21,723 bases of DNA from Candidatus Collierbacteria bacterium GW2011_GWB1_44_6 (GTDB taxonomy: Bacteria > Patescibacteriota > Microgenomatia > UBA1400 > MFAQ01): positions 1-21,723 of the forward strand of contig LCJG01000004.1 of NCBI GenBank assembly GCA_000998025.1, given 5' to 3'. This document shows, in pieces, positions 6,167 to 12,431 of this stretch (the first letter of the stretch is position 1; every line of letters starts with the position of its first letter). A program made the translations under genes and the position numbers. A model generated the notes under the pieces. It did no database searches, had not been told where the DNA came from, and was given only the letters and a program-made list of their open reading frames with translations.

Positions 6167-6601
6167 TTAAAGGAAATTTGCGTTATAAGCACAAAGTGAA
6201 TCCCAAACTGTCTTTGGATTTTTTGCTTTCATTTTTTCTATATATGGTTTAATCTTCATAGGAGCTATTCCTTTGATTTCAAGCAGTCTTTCAAATAACT
6301 CAGCTACTGTATCATTATCGCTTTTTTTAGCCCAGCCAGCTTCCTCTACAATTCCATTCATTTGTTTTATAAATCTATCGTGCTTTGCTTCTGGCCAGAT
6401 CCTGGGTTGTGCCTCTAACCATTTCATCATATTTTCTCCAGTTGCCGGCAGTTCCAATGTACCAGCACCAGCTTTTATAAGCTCCTGTGCGGCAAACATA
6501 ATTTGCTCTTTCTTGCTTGGATCTAGATCTGGTACGTCCTTTAAAACACTTTCATAGAACTGTTCAGGGGTAGGAGTTACAATAATTATTTCTTTATCCA
6601 T
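6167..6601 (-). CDS. Hypothetical soluble protein
   Basis: A 144-residue protein that I do not recognise. It has no signal peptide and no membrane segment. It is rich in charged residues and looks mostly alpha-helical (for example KKEQIMFAAQELIKAG and TVAELFERLLEIKG), with several Trp residues in the middle (MMKWLEAQPRIWPEAK, EEAGWAKK). There is no metal-binding or nucleotide-binding motif. The ATG at 6601 follows a TAGAAT box by 7 nt and has no Shine-Dalgarno site, fitting the leaderless pattern seen elsewhere. Coding status rests on the clean ORF, the promoter placement and the plausible composition. Confidence 0.75.
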   Translation of the reverse strand: MDKEIIIVTPTPEQFYESVLKDVPDLDPSKKEQIMFAAQELIKAGAGTLELPATGENMMKWLEAQPRIWPEAKHDRFIKQMNGIVEEAGWAKKSDNDTVAELFERLLEIKGIAPMKIKPYIEKMKAKNPKTVWDSLCAYNANFL

Positions 6602-6608
6602 AAAGACT

Positions 6609-6614
6609 ATTCTA
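6609..6614 (-). promoter_or_regulatory. -10 box of the 6167-6601 gene
   Basis: TAGAAT on the minus strand ends 7 nt before the ATG, predicting a leaderless transcript. The -35 region is only AT-rich. Confidence 0.4.
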
Positions 6615-6650
6615 ATACTTGTTTTCTATTTTATATATCATGAGTGGAAC

Positions 6651-6713
6651 TTTTATTGGAAAAATTGAGGAATTTTTGCCGAAAAAGGTCGAAAATCGTC
6701 CCATCCAGCGAGC
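6651..6713 (+). repeat. Direct repeat, copy 1 (upstream of the lipoprotein gene)
   Basis: The segment starts TTTTATTGG and ends in a 36-bp core (6678-6713) beginning GCCGAAAAAG and ending CCAGCGAGC. The core matches copy 2 (7573-7608) at 33 of 36 positions, and the TTTTATTGG start is also shared. The two copies are in the same orientation and bracket the repeat-lipoprotein gene. The function is unknown. Confidence 0.8.
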
Positions 6714-6725
6714 AAACCTATAATG

Positions 6726-6754
6726 TTGACTTTTGAGGGTATTTGTTGTATATT
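6726..6754 (+). promoter_or_regulatory. Promoter of the repeat lipoprotein, with a structured leader
   Basis: TTGACT (6726-6731), a 17-bp spacer and TATATT (6749-6754). The predicted start near 6761 gives a leader of about 90 nt. Within the leader AGGCTC can pair with GAGCCT, enclosing a smaller CTTGA/TCAAG hairpin. The leader ends in a strong Shine-Dalgarno site AGAGGAGGT (6840-6848). Confidence 0.65.
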
Positions 6755-6851
6755 GCGCTCATGAGAAGTCAATTCGAGGCTCTAGCCTTGAGTTTTCAAG
6801 TCTTAAATTGAGCCTAAATGGCTTCAATATTTGTTCATAAGAGGAGGTCTA

Positions 6852-7505
6852 ATGTTCTTTAAATATTTACGACTCGTTTTGTTTGTTGTGTTGTTGTCTG
6901 CCTGTGCACCAGGTGGTGAGCCTGTTCAGATTGAAAAGAGAACTGCCTCTTTGGAGACGGCAGCCGGTTCATACTCAGTCTTCAGTTTTTCGAATGGGGA
7001 CGATGAGTGTTATGTGGCCTCGGATGAAGCTTCCAACAGGCAAGATGCGGTATCGATGCAGTGTAGTTTTGGTCCCGACAGATCGGGATCACAACAACCC
7101 ATCCTCGCCGGATCATACACTGTCTCATACTTTGTAAGTGGGGACGATGAATGTTATGTTGCCTCGGACGAAGATTCAAATATGCAAGATGCGGTATCGA
7201 TGCAGTGTAGTTTTGGTCCTGACAAATCGGGATCACAACAACCCATTCTCGCCGGCTCATACACAGTCTCCTACTTTGTAAGTGGGGACGATGAGTGTTA
7301 TGTGGCATCGGATGAAGCTTCCAACAGGCAAGATGCGGTATCGATGCAGTGTAGTTTTGGTTCTGATAGATTGGGATCACAACAACCCATTCTCGCCGGC
7401 TCATACACAGTCTCATACTTTGTAACTGGGGGCGATGAGTGTTATGTTGCCTCGGACGAAGATTCTAACGTGCAAAACGCAGTGTTGATGCGATGCAGTT
7501 TTTAA
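6852..7505 (+). CDS. Lipoprotein with four tandem 48-residue Cys-pair repeats
   Basis: The start is the ATG 4 nt after AGAGGAGGT. The protein has 217 residues. The N-terminus MFFKYLRLVLFVVLLSAC is a lipoprotein signal with lipobox LSAC (Cys18), so the mature protein should be anchored outside the membrane. Nearly all the rest is a tandem repeat of 48 residues: R1 6963-7106, R2 7107-7250, R3 7251-7394, R4 7395-7505 (shorter). Each unit carries GSYxVxxFxxGDDECYVASDE and, 18 residues after the first Cys, a second Cys in MQCSF, suggesting one disulfide per unit. R1 resembles R3 (EASNRQD) and R2 resembles R4 (EDSN.Q), so a two-unit block was probably duplicated. The domain family is not recognised. 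The linkers (GSQQPILA) are nearly identical. Confidence 0.88.
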   Translation: MFFKYLRLVLFVVLLSACAPGGEPVQIEKRTASLETAAGSYSVFSFSNGDDECYVASDEASNRQDAVSMQCSFGPDRSGSQQPILAGSYTVSYFVSGDDECYVASDEDSNMQDAVSMQCSFGPDKSGSQQPILAGSYTVSYFVSGDDECYVASDEASNRQDAVSMQCSFGSDRLGSQQPILAGSYTVSYFVTGGDECYVASDEDSNVQNAVLMRCSF

Positions 7506-7522
7506 TCTTGTAGATAGTGTTT

Positions 7523-7550
7523 ATAGACCGGAGAAATCCGGTCTATTTTA
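7523..7550 (+). terminator. Rho-independent terminator of the lipoprotein gene
   Basis: ATAGACCGGA and TCCGGTCTAT form a perfect 10-bp stem with a GAAA tetraloop (7523-7546), followed by a short T-rich stretch. It lies 18 nt after the stop codon. Confidence 0.8.
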
Positions 7551-7608
7551 TTGGTAAAATCGTGAGTTTTGTGCCGAAAAAGTTCGAAAATCATCCCATC
7601 CGGCGAGC
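7546..7608 (+). repeat. Direct repeat, copy 2 (downstream of the lipoprotein gene)
   Basis: Same orientation and same start (TTTTATTGG) as copy 1 at 6651-6713, with the 36-bp core at 7573-7608. The repeat begins within the end of the terminator stem. It contains TGGTAAAAT (7552-7560), which matches the local extended -10 pattern, while copy 1 has a mismatch there. Confidence 0.8.
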
Positions 7609-7666
7609 CATATAGACTCAACCGTAACCGAAGGAATACTCATTTAATTATTCTCCTCCATAAGGA

Positions 7667-7672
7667 TATAAT
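7667..7672 (+). promoter_or_regulatory. -10 box of the FecR-domain gene
   Basis: A perfect TATAAT ends 9 nt before the ATG at 7682. There is no Shine-Dalgarno site between them, so the mRNA is predicted to be leaderless or nearly so. The -35 region is weak. Confidence 0.5.
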
Positions 7673-7681
7673 TATCTCGAT

Positions 7682-8764
7682 ATGATTAAGAAATTGTTTC
7701 TATGTTTTCTTTTTTTATTCATTTTTATTACTCCTATTTATGCTATTGAATCAGTAAGCGGTGAAGCAATAGGAACGTTTTCTTTTCAGGGTTCGTTTAG
7801 TGGGACAGGTACCATTTATTTTGTAAATACCGGAGGAGATGCTGAATTGACCACCGTATGTGATATGACTACAGTGGATACGGCTAGCGGAGAACGCTGC
7901 GAGGGGCTATTTCTGAAAGGATCATTTACGGGAGGACCAAATGGGGCTGCAATATTTACAACTGCTTCTGGAGGAGAATTAAAATTTCAACTAAAAGACG
8001 GTAAAGTTTTTTCATTTGCCACCCAGGGAATCACAATGAATTTTAATGTGACCGATCCCTCCATTTTCGACGATTGGATAGAAGCTAAAGAAACCCGTGA
8101 CAGTGGAGCACGAGCAAGCGATCTAAGCGGTCAAGTGGAAATTGCCTGTCCTCCAGATTTGGAAGCCTGGGATGTGATGAAGATGGGTAGAGTTATTCTC
8201 ATTGATTGTCATCTTAAAACTGGAGAAGACAGTAGCGCTGTAATTTCATTTTCTGATATGACCACATTCACGATGAAACCAGAGTCCGAAATTGTGATAG
8301 ATACTCCTCCCCAAAAGGATTCCAAATGGAAACTGTTAGTCGGAGATATTTGGGTTAACGTTAAGCAGATGGTAAAAAATGGCACTATGAAGGGGCACAT
8401 GAGCCAAGCGGTTGCCGGCATCAAAGGCACCACTTTTGTTTTGACAGAAACCGGATCAGAGTCGACGATTAAAGTGATTGAAGGTGTGGTGAATTTTGAA
8501 AGTCTTGCTACGGGTGTTGCTGTGGACGTCGCTTCAGGGGAATCGGTGACAGCCACCTCGGCTGGCTTATCGGAAAAAACAACGTTTGATATTTCCGTTG
8601 AAGAGAAAAACTGGCAAACAATTAGTGGCCCGATAGAGAAAAAATCATTTGCAGTCAATAATCCGAATCCCAAAATAATTTATTTTGTTGGTGCAGGTTT
8701 ATTCTTGTTAATTTTGATAGTTGGTGGTGCAGTGGTTCTTAAACAAAGAAAACAAGTTAATTGA
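7682..8764 (+). CDS. Surface protein with FecR domain
   Basis: 360 residues. The N-terminal signal peptide is MIKKLFLCFLFLFIFITPIYA. A Gly/Thr/Ser-rich, probably beta-stranded domain spans about 22-130. A FecR-type domain follows at about 155-290 (FTMKPESEIVIDT, WKLLVGDIWVNVKQ, VAGIKGTTFVLTE, TIKVIEGVVNF). The C-terminus has one membrane helix (IIYFVGAGLFLLILIVGGAVVL) and a short basic tail, so most of the protein faces outside. Classical FecR relays iron-siderophore signals to sigma factor FecI, but no such partner is nearby, and many FecR-domain proteins in these bacteria are simply exported proteins of unknown role. The family call is good; the function is open. Confidence 0.85.
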   Translation: MIKKLFLCFLFLFIFITPIYAIESVSGEAIGTFSFQGSFSGTGTIYFVNTGGDAELTTVCDMTTVDTASGERCEGLFLKGSFTGGPNGAAIFTTASGGELKFQLKDGKVFSFATQGITMNFNVTDPSIFDDWIEAKETRDSGARASDLSGQVEIACPPDLEAWDVMKMGRVILIDCHLKTGEDSSAVISFSDMTTFTMKPESEIVIDTPPQKDSKWKLLVGDIWVNVKQMVKNGTMKGHMSQAVAGIKGTTFVLTETGSESTIKVIEGVVNFESLATGVAVDVASGESVTATSAGLSEKTTFDISVEEKNWQTISGPIEKKSFAVNNPNPKIIYFVGAGLFLLILIVGGAVVLKQRKQVN

Positions 8765-8921
8765 ACAAAAACTCGATTCCTCTTAACTCATAAAGCGAAA
8801 TGCCAAATTCAACTTTTTTGTTTCTGAATGCGTCGACCAGCGAGAGCAAAGTCCTGTAGTTGTTATGGTTTTGGTATGAGTGCGAAGTAGTTGGGATAAT
8901 TGCTTTGTTGTTGTTAAAATA
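8757..8921 (-). pseudogene. Possible C-terminal remnant of a polysaccharide-deacetylase-like gene
   Basis: On the minus strand one frame is open for about 55 codons up to a stop at 8757-8759 and reads like protein: AIIPTTSHSYQNHNNYR, then TLLSLVDAFRNKKVEFGISL and YEL. The style (SHSYQNHNNY, then a helix, then KKVEFGISLYEL) recalls the C-terminus of polysaccharide deacetylases. There is no start codon and no N-terminal part, so it could only be a decayed end of a gene. The rest of this gene-free stretch holds only the promoter of the next gene. Low confidence. Confidence 0.3.
8891..8920 (+). promoter_or_regulatory. Promoter of the 8929 gene, leaderless layout
   Basis: TTGGGA (8891-8896), an 18-bp spacer and an extended -10 TGTTAAAAT (8912-8920). 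The ATG lies 8 nt after the -10, with no room for a Shine-Dalgarno site. Confidence 0.55.
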
Positions 8922-8928
8922 ACTAAAT

Positions 8929-9774
8929 ATGCTTGACTGGATTATGGAAAGCCCTGATGCAAAAAAAGGTCATGATTTTAATTTGCCGAGAGAGGTTTCT
9001 TCAATGACTCCTAAAGAATTGTTAAGGATTGAATCTGTTAATGGTATCCCCGTAGAACAGCTTAATAAATATTTGAAACCAGTAAGAGAGTATGTTGAGG
9101 ATCTTTATAGAGTATACGGAATGGTTCCAGACGAGGAAATGTTAAATCGATGTACGCCAGGAAGTGAATACCAAAATCGTGTTTGGATTGATCGTGGATT
9201 AATTGGTCCTCACGACGACATAAGACAAGTACTTGCGTTTCAGAGGGCATTTGTAGATGAAGTATTACGATGTGAAGATCCAAACAAACTAATTGCAGGA
9301 GAAATGGAGAAAGTGTTTTTTGCTATAAAGAAGTTTGAGTCTGGAGCTGGGCTGATTGAGTTTAATGGGATTGCTGGAAAAAAAATGCTTTACACCCATA
9401 AGTTTGGCACCCCTGTCCCGGCACATTCACCTTTTATGGATGGAGATGCATCTAATATACATATCAGGGTATATGATGTGACCGGAGCGGATAAGGTAGA
9501 CGCAAACTTGTTAAAAAAATGCGAAAAGACAGGAAGGACGATAATGCTGTCTGGTTTAAATATTGATTTTGCTAGTAAATATGGTTTTTATGAGGAAGCT
9601 GAAACTTTATTGGAATATGATAGTTTGCTTGATGGAGGGAAGGCGTCAATTAAAAACATTTTTACGTTTCTTCCGGATGGTTTAACAATCTTGGGAATTA
9701 CGAATATGGATATAGAGGAGTTAAGGTCGAGATATGCTCATTTTCAGGAGAAATATAAAAAGGTAAAGGTATAG
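8929..9774 (+). CDS. Hypothetical protein, no recognised domain
   Basis: A 281-residue soluble protein without signal peptide or membrane segment. The N-terminal half looks helical (PVEQLNKYLKPVREYVEDLY). The middle has HKFGTPVPAHSPFMDGDASN and then IHIRVYDVTGADKV, and the C-terminal half looks alpha/beta (TIMLSGLNIDF, NIFTFLPDGLTILGITNMDI). It has no obvious catalytic motif. Leaderless promoter placement supports the start. I do not recognise a family; a lineage-restricted protein is likely. Confidence 0.8.
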   Translation: MLDWIMESPDAKKGHDFNLPREVSSMTPKELLRIESVNGIPVEQLNKYLKPVREYVEDLYRVYGMVPDEEMLNRCTPGSEYQNRVWIDRGLIGPHDDIRQVLAFQRAFVDEVLRCEDPNKLIAGEMEKVFFAIKKFESGAGLIEFNGIAGKKMLYTHKFGTPVPAHSPFMDGDASNIHIRVYDVTGADKVDANLLKKCEKTGRTIMLSGLNIDFASKYGFYEEAETLLEYDSLLDGGKASIKNIFTFLPDGLTILGITNMDIEELRSRYAHFQEKYKKVKV

Positions 9775-9845
9775 TTTCTAAATTATGGTTCGTGTAAGGA
9801 GACAGAGGGAGAAGAAGGGAGCTAAGATATAAAATACTAATTGTT

Positions 9846-9878
9846 ATGGAGAATAATTTTGTTGAAAAATCAAAATGA
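9846..9878 (+). CDS. Ten-codon upstream ORF coupled to the next gene
   Basis: ATG at 9846 encodes MENNFVEKSK and ends in a TGA that overlaps the next gene's ATG as ATGA (9875-9878). A -10-like TAAAAT (9830-9835, part of GATATAAAAT) ends 10 nt before this mini-ORF. The following gene has no Shine-Dalgarno site of its own, so translation could start leaderlessly at the mini-ORF and re-initiate at the overlap. This is inference from layout only. Confidence 0.35.
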   Translation: MENNFVEKSK

Positions 9879-10189
9879 CTAAAATAGTGATTTCAAAAGG
9901 TGCAGTACACACTGTTCCGACAGATTTAAGAGAAGCGCTGGCTTCGGATTCGAAAGCTCTCGGAGTATGGGAGAAACTTACGCCACTTGCACGCAATGAG
10001 TGGATATGCTGGGTTACCATAGTCAAGAAGGATGAGACAAGAATGGACCATATTAAAAGAACAATAAGTGAACTTAAGGAAGGGAAGCGGCGACCATGTT
10101 GCTGGTTGGGTTGTATACATCGCACGGATAAGAAGATAAGCCCGTCGGTTCAAGCAATTCTTAATAAACGACATAAGGTATTAAAATAA
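9875..10189 (+). CDS. YdeI/OmpD-associated (OmdA-like) family protein
   Basis: 104 residues. The pattern VPTDLREALASDSKALGVWE, then LTPLARNEWICWVTIVKKDE, then TRMDHIKRTISELKEGKR matches the short OmdA / bacteriocin-protection YdeI-type domain, whose usual form is VPxDLxxALxxxPxAxxxFxxLxPsxRxEYxxWIxxAKrxeTRxrRIxKxxexLxeGk. The usual Tyr-Ile around the Trp is changed here to WICW. The C-terminal extension RPCCWLGCIHR with three Cys is not typical. The biochemical function of the family is unsettled. It follows the ten-codon mini-ORF with an ATGA overlap. Confidence 0.75.
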   Translation: MTKIVISKGAVHTVPTDLREALASDSKALGVWEKLTPLARNEWICWVTIVKKDETRMDHIKRTISELKEGKRRPCCWLGCIHRTDKKISPSVQAILNKRHKVLK

Positions 10190-10242
10190 TGGAATTCTTG
10201 TTTATTGTTGCTCTAGCAGGTTACTTTATCGGTGAAATTTGA
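10189..10242 (+). CDS. Possible 17-residue hydrophobic peptide
   Basis: The ATG overlaps the stop of the OmdA-like gene (TAATG) and encodes MEFLFIVALAGYFIGEI before a TGA. The peptide would form a single short membrane helix. It overlaps the 3' end of the convergent HAD gene. The coupling signal is real in the sequence, but an ORF this short can occur by chance. Confidence 0.25.
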   Translation: MEFLFIVALAGYFIGEI

Positions 10243-11116
10243 TGACAGAAATGATGGCTTCGTTCCAGCCGTCAGGGCCAGAGGTGTCAATCCTTGTGAT
10301 ATTTTCACTCAACCCCTCTTCGACTTTTTTGCGTGGATTGTTTAGTAGAAAGCCCTGGTCACATTCATTCATGAAATCCAGGTCTGAAGGTGCATCACCT
10401 AAACCGACAGAAAAAATGTTGCCGTATTCTTTTTTGTAGAGATTGATTAATATCTCAACTGCTCTGACTTTGGCCGGAGAGCCCATTATTTGATAATAGC
10501 GTCCTCCTATACTCAGGCAGAAACCTCGCTTTTCAATTGCTTCTTTCAGTCTTTTTTCGTCTTCCTTGATAGTCAAAGGATTGGGGTTAATTATTTTGAA
10601 TCCTTCTTGATATTGACGCTGCTGGGCTCTGACAGCGTCTTCCATTGTTAAACCGGTATCTAAACTAAATTGTTCTGGTGAGATATCACCGATTCCTTCG
10701 ACGTCCAAGCCAACTTCCAAAGCAGCCTCCTTCATAACACGCCTAACTTCACTGTAAGGTTTACCAAGTTCGACAATAATAAATTTTCCGTCTGTAGAGA
10801 TTTTGGCACCCGGGACTTCTTGACGAATATCAAAATGGAAATAATTTAAGGGAATATATACAGCTCCGCCGTTTTCGATAATAAAGGGCTCTTTTTGCCA
10901 TACTCCCATATCTTTTTGAATTTTCTCAACTTCCAGTTTTGTTTTGGAGGTGACGATAACTACAGGGATTTCTCTCTCTTTTGTTAAGGAGAAAGCCTCA
11001 CCAGCTTCAGCAAAGGAGTATTGGTCGTTAAGAAAGGTACCGTCTAGGTCGGTGAAAATAATTATCTGTGTGTCACACGGTATCTCGATGGTATTATTTT
11101 GGAGTACAGTTTCCAT
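10226..11116 (-). CDS. HAD-family phosphatase, mannosyl-3-phosphoglycerate phosphatase-like
   Basis: 296 residues from the ATG at 11116. HAD motif I is TDLDGTFLND (nucleophile D23, acid/base D25), motif II is in VVIVTSKTKLEVEKI, a glycine-rich substrate segment is ENGGAVYIP, and motif IV is GLGDAPSDLDFM. The IIB-type cap between about 90 and 210 and the ENGGA motif are typical of the MpgP/YedP group, which removes phosphate from mannosyl- or glucosyl-3-phosphoglycerate in compatible-solute synthesis. The substrate is inferred; no partner synthase is nearby. A longer frame opens at a TTG at 11161, but that TTG is the start of a TTGACA -35 box, so the ATG is preferred. Confidence 0.78.
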   Translation of the reverse strand: METVLQNNTIEIPCDTQIIIFTDLDGTFLNDQYSFAEAGEAFSLTKEREIPVVIVTSKTKLEVEKIQKDMGVWQKEPFIIENGGAVYIPLNYFHFDIRQEVPGAKISTDGKFIIVELGKPYSEVRRVMKEAALEVGLDVEGIGDISPEQFSLDTGLTMEDAVRAQQRQYQEGFKIINPNPLTIKEDEKRLKEAIEKRGFCLSIGGRYYQIMGSPAKVRAVEILINLYKKEYGNIFSVGLGDAPSDLDFMNECDQGFLLNNPRKKVEEGLSENITRIDTSGPDGWNEAIISVIKFHR

Positions 11117-11132
11117 GTCAGCTCTAAAGATG

Positions 11133-11161
11133 AATGTACGGCAGCAATCTCTCGGTGTCAA
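11133..11161 (-). promoter_or_regulatory. Promoter of the HAD phosphatase gene
   Basis: On the minus strand TTGACA (11156-11161) and TACATT (11133-11138) are 17 bp apart. The ATG at 11116 lies 16 nt after the -10. This settles the start: the upstream TTG codon is part of the -35 box. Confidence 0.65.
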
Positions 11162-11195
11162 TAATTGGGTGAAGTGGCGGGGTAGTTTGTATATA

Positions 11196-11204
11196 TGTTA
11201 AACT
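11196..11204 (+). promoter_or_regulatory. Extended -10 of the 11220 gene
   Basis: TGTTAAACT matches the TGnTAnAnT pattern used in this window and ends 15 nt before the ATG. No good -35 box is visible. It is divergent from the HAD gene promoter. Confidence 0.35.
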
Positions 11205-11219
11205 GGATTTGTAAATAAT

Positions 11220-11825
11220 ATGACAAAGATAATAAATGGTTTGTTATTGGTTGTGTTCATTGGGATAGCGGTGCTGGTTTTTGGCTTTTCAAAACGGAAA
11301 CAGGTAGATCAAGACGTTCAAGTGAAAGCCGATGTGCAAAAAGAGGTGTCTTCGTACACAAAACTTTCTGAGGCTTCGAACAGTGAAGGGAACATGAAGC
11401 TAATTAGTATGAGTAGGCGATCTCCAGAGGGAAGAACAAGCTATTCCTTTAAAGTTGTTGACACAAAAGAGAATACTGAAACTTCAATTTATGAGACTGT
11501 AGCTGATCCGGGCAGTTCGATGGAAATTCCGGAAAACAGCTGGTCGCCAGACTATAAGCAGGTATTTGTGCGGACAATAAGCCCCGGGGGAGATAACTAC
11601 TATGTTTTTCGAGCGAACGGAGAAGTCTACGCTGATGGGAAGAAGTACATAGCAGTTGGAGACTTTTGGGACAATACAAAAACGTCAAATAGAATAGAGG
11701 AGATCACCGGATGGGCAGGAGATGATCTGCTGATGGTATATACTGTGACCGATACCGGAGAACACGGACAAGCGTATTGGTTTGTGACAAGTACGAGAAA
11801 GTTTATGCAAGTCCGAGAACTGTAG
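11220..11825 (+). CDS. Membrane-anchored hypothetical protein with beta-rich outer domain
   Basis: 201 residues. One N-terminal membrane helix (GLLLVVFIGIAVLVFGF) is followed by KRK, then an external domain. Segments such as NSWSPDYKQVFVRTISPGGD, then YYVFRANGEVYADGKKYIAV, then ITGWAGDDLLMVYTV alternate short strands and turns, as in PD40/WD-like or single-sheet domains. No specific family is recognised. The thermonuclease gene follows 18 nt downstream in the same direction, so they may be co-transcribed. Confidence 0.78.
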   Translation: MTKIINGLLLVVFIGIAVLVFGFSKRKQVDQDVQVKADVQKEVSSYTKLSEASNSEGNMKLISMSRRSPEGRTSYSFKVVDTKENTETSIYETVADPGSSMEIPENSWSPDYKQVFVRTISPGGDNYYVFRANGEVYADGKKYIAVGDFWDNTKTSNRIEEITGWAGDDLLMVYTVTDTGEHGQAYWFVTSTRKFMQVREL

Positions 11826-11843
11826 TGTTAAGATGGTGGAGTT

Positions 11844-12353
11844 GTGAGGTTAAAAATCTTCGTATTATTTTTTCTTCTAACTCTGATCTTGGGAGTTATC
11901 TACCTTGCTTGGAATAATAAAAAAGATAGTTCGAGTGAGCCGGTGGAGGGTCTGGTGGTTAAAGTAGTTGATGGAGATACCTTAAAAGTGAGAGTGGGTG
12001 GTGGTGATGAAACGGTAAGGCTGCTTGGGATTGATGCTCCGGAAAGTGTAGACCCAAACAAACCAGTGCAATGCTATGCAAAGGAAGCGACAAGAAGAAC
12101 TAACAGTTTGCTTGGTGAAAAAGTGACTTTGGTGAGCGATCAACTTCAAGCAGATAGAGATGAGTACGGAAGGTTGCTCAGGTATGTATTTCTGGTAGAT
12201 GGGACAAACTTTAATAAACTAATGATTGAAGAAGGTATGGCCAGGGAATATTATTTCCGAGGGAAAGAATATAAATACAGGATCGAATTCTACGAAGCAC
12301 AAGAGGTAGCGAGAGAACAGAAGCTGGGAATATGGGGGGTCTGTGGCAATTAA
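11844..12353 (+). CDS. Secreted or membrane-anchored thermonuclease (SNase domain)
   Basis: Hydrolyses DNA and RNA; in a host-dependent bacterium it may feed nucleotide uptake (inference). The start is a GTG. One N-terminal hydrophobic segment (LKIFVLFFLLTLILGVIYLAW) should anchor or export it. The SNase fold follows: VVDGDTLKV (D43, D45), VRLLGIDAPES (R59, D64, E67), DEYGRLLRYV (R110) and a late LGIWGVCGN. These correspond to the staphylococcal nuclease metal and catalytic residues (Asp21/Asp40, Arg35, Glu43, Arg87). All key residues are present. A TGTTAAGAT -10-like box ends 9 nt before the GTG. No good Shine-Dalgarno spacing exists. Confidence 0.9.
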   Translation: MRLKIFVLFFLLTLILGVIYLAWNNKKDSSSEPVEGLVVKVVDGDTLKVRVGGGDETVRLLGIDAPESVDPNKPVQCYAKEATRRTNSLLGEKVTLVSDQLQADRDEYGRLLRYVFLVDGTNFNKLMIEEGMAREYYFRGKEYKYRIEFYEAQEVAREQKLGIWGVCGN

Positions 12354-12395
12354 GCCGTTCAAATATCGCCGGTAGGTTGTGATTTGTAATAAAAG

Positions 12396-12424
12396 TTGCA
12401 AATGCCTGAATGGTGCCATATATT
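12396..12424 (+). promoter_or_regulatory. Promoter of the YggT-like gene, leaderless layout
   Basis: TTGCAA (12396-12401), a 17-bp spacer and TATATT (12419-12424). The ATG at 12432 lies 7 nt after the -10. This also argues against the upstream in-frame ATG at 12402, which falls inside the spacer. Confidence 0.6.
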
Positions 12425-12431
12425 GATAGAT

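Noticed and set aside
6982..7416. Long minus-strand ORF across the lipoprotein repeats
   Set aside because: It is open only because the 144-bp repeat has no stop in that frame; the plus frame has a signal peptide, lipobox, Shine-Dalgarno site and terminator.
6963..7505. CRISPR-like periodic repeats
   Set aside because: The period is 144 bp with full coding continuity; it is a protein repeat, not a CRISPR array.
11117..11161. N-terminal extension of the HAD phosphatase from a TTG codon
   Set aside because: The TTG is the first half of a TTGACA -35 box whose -10 lies between it and the ATG.
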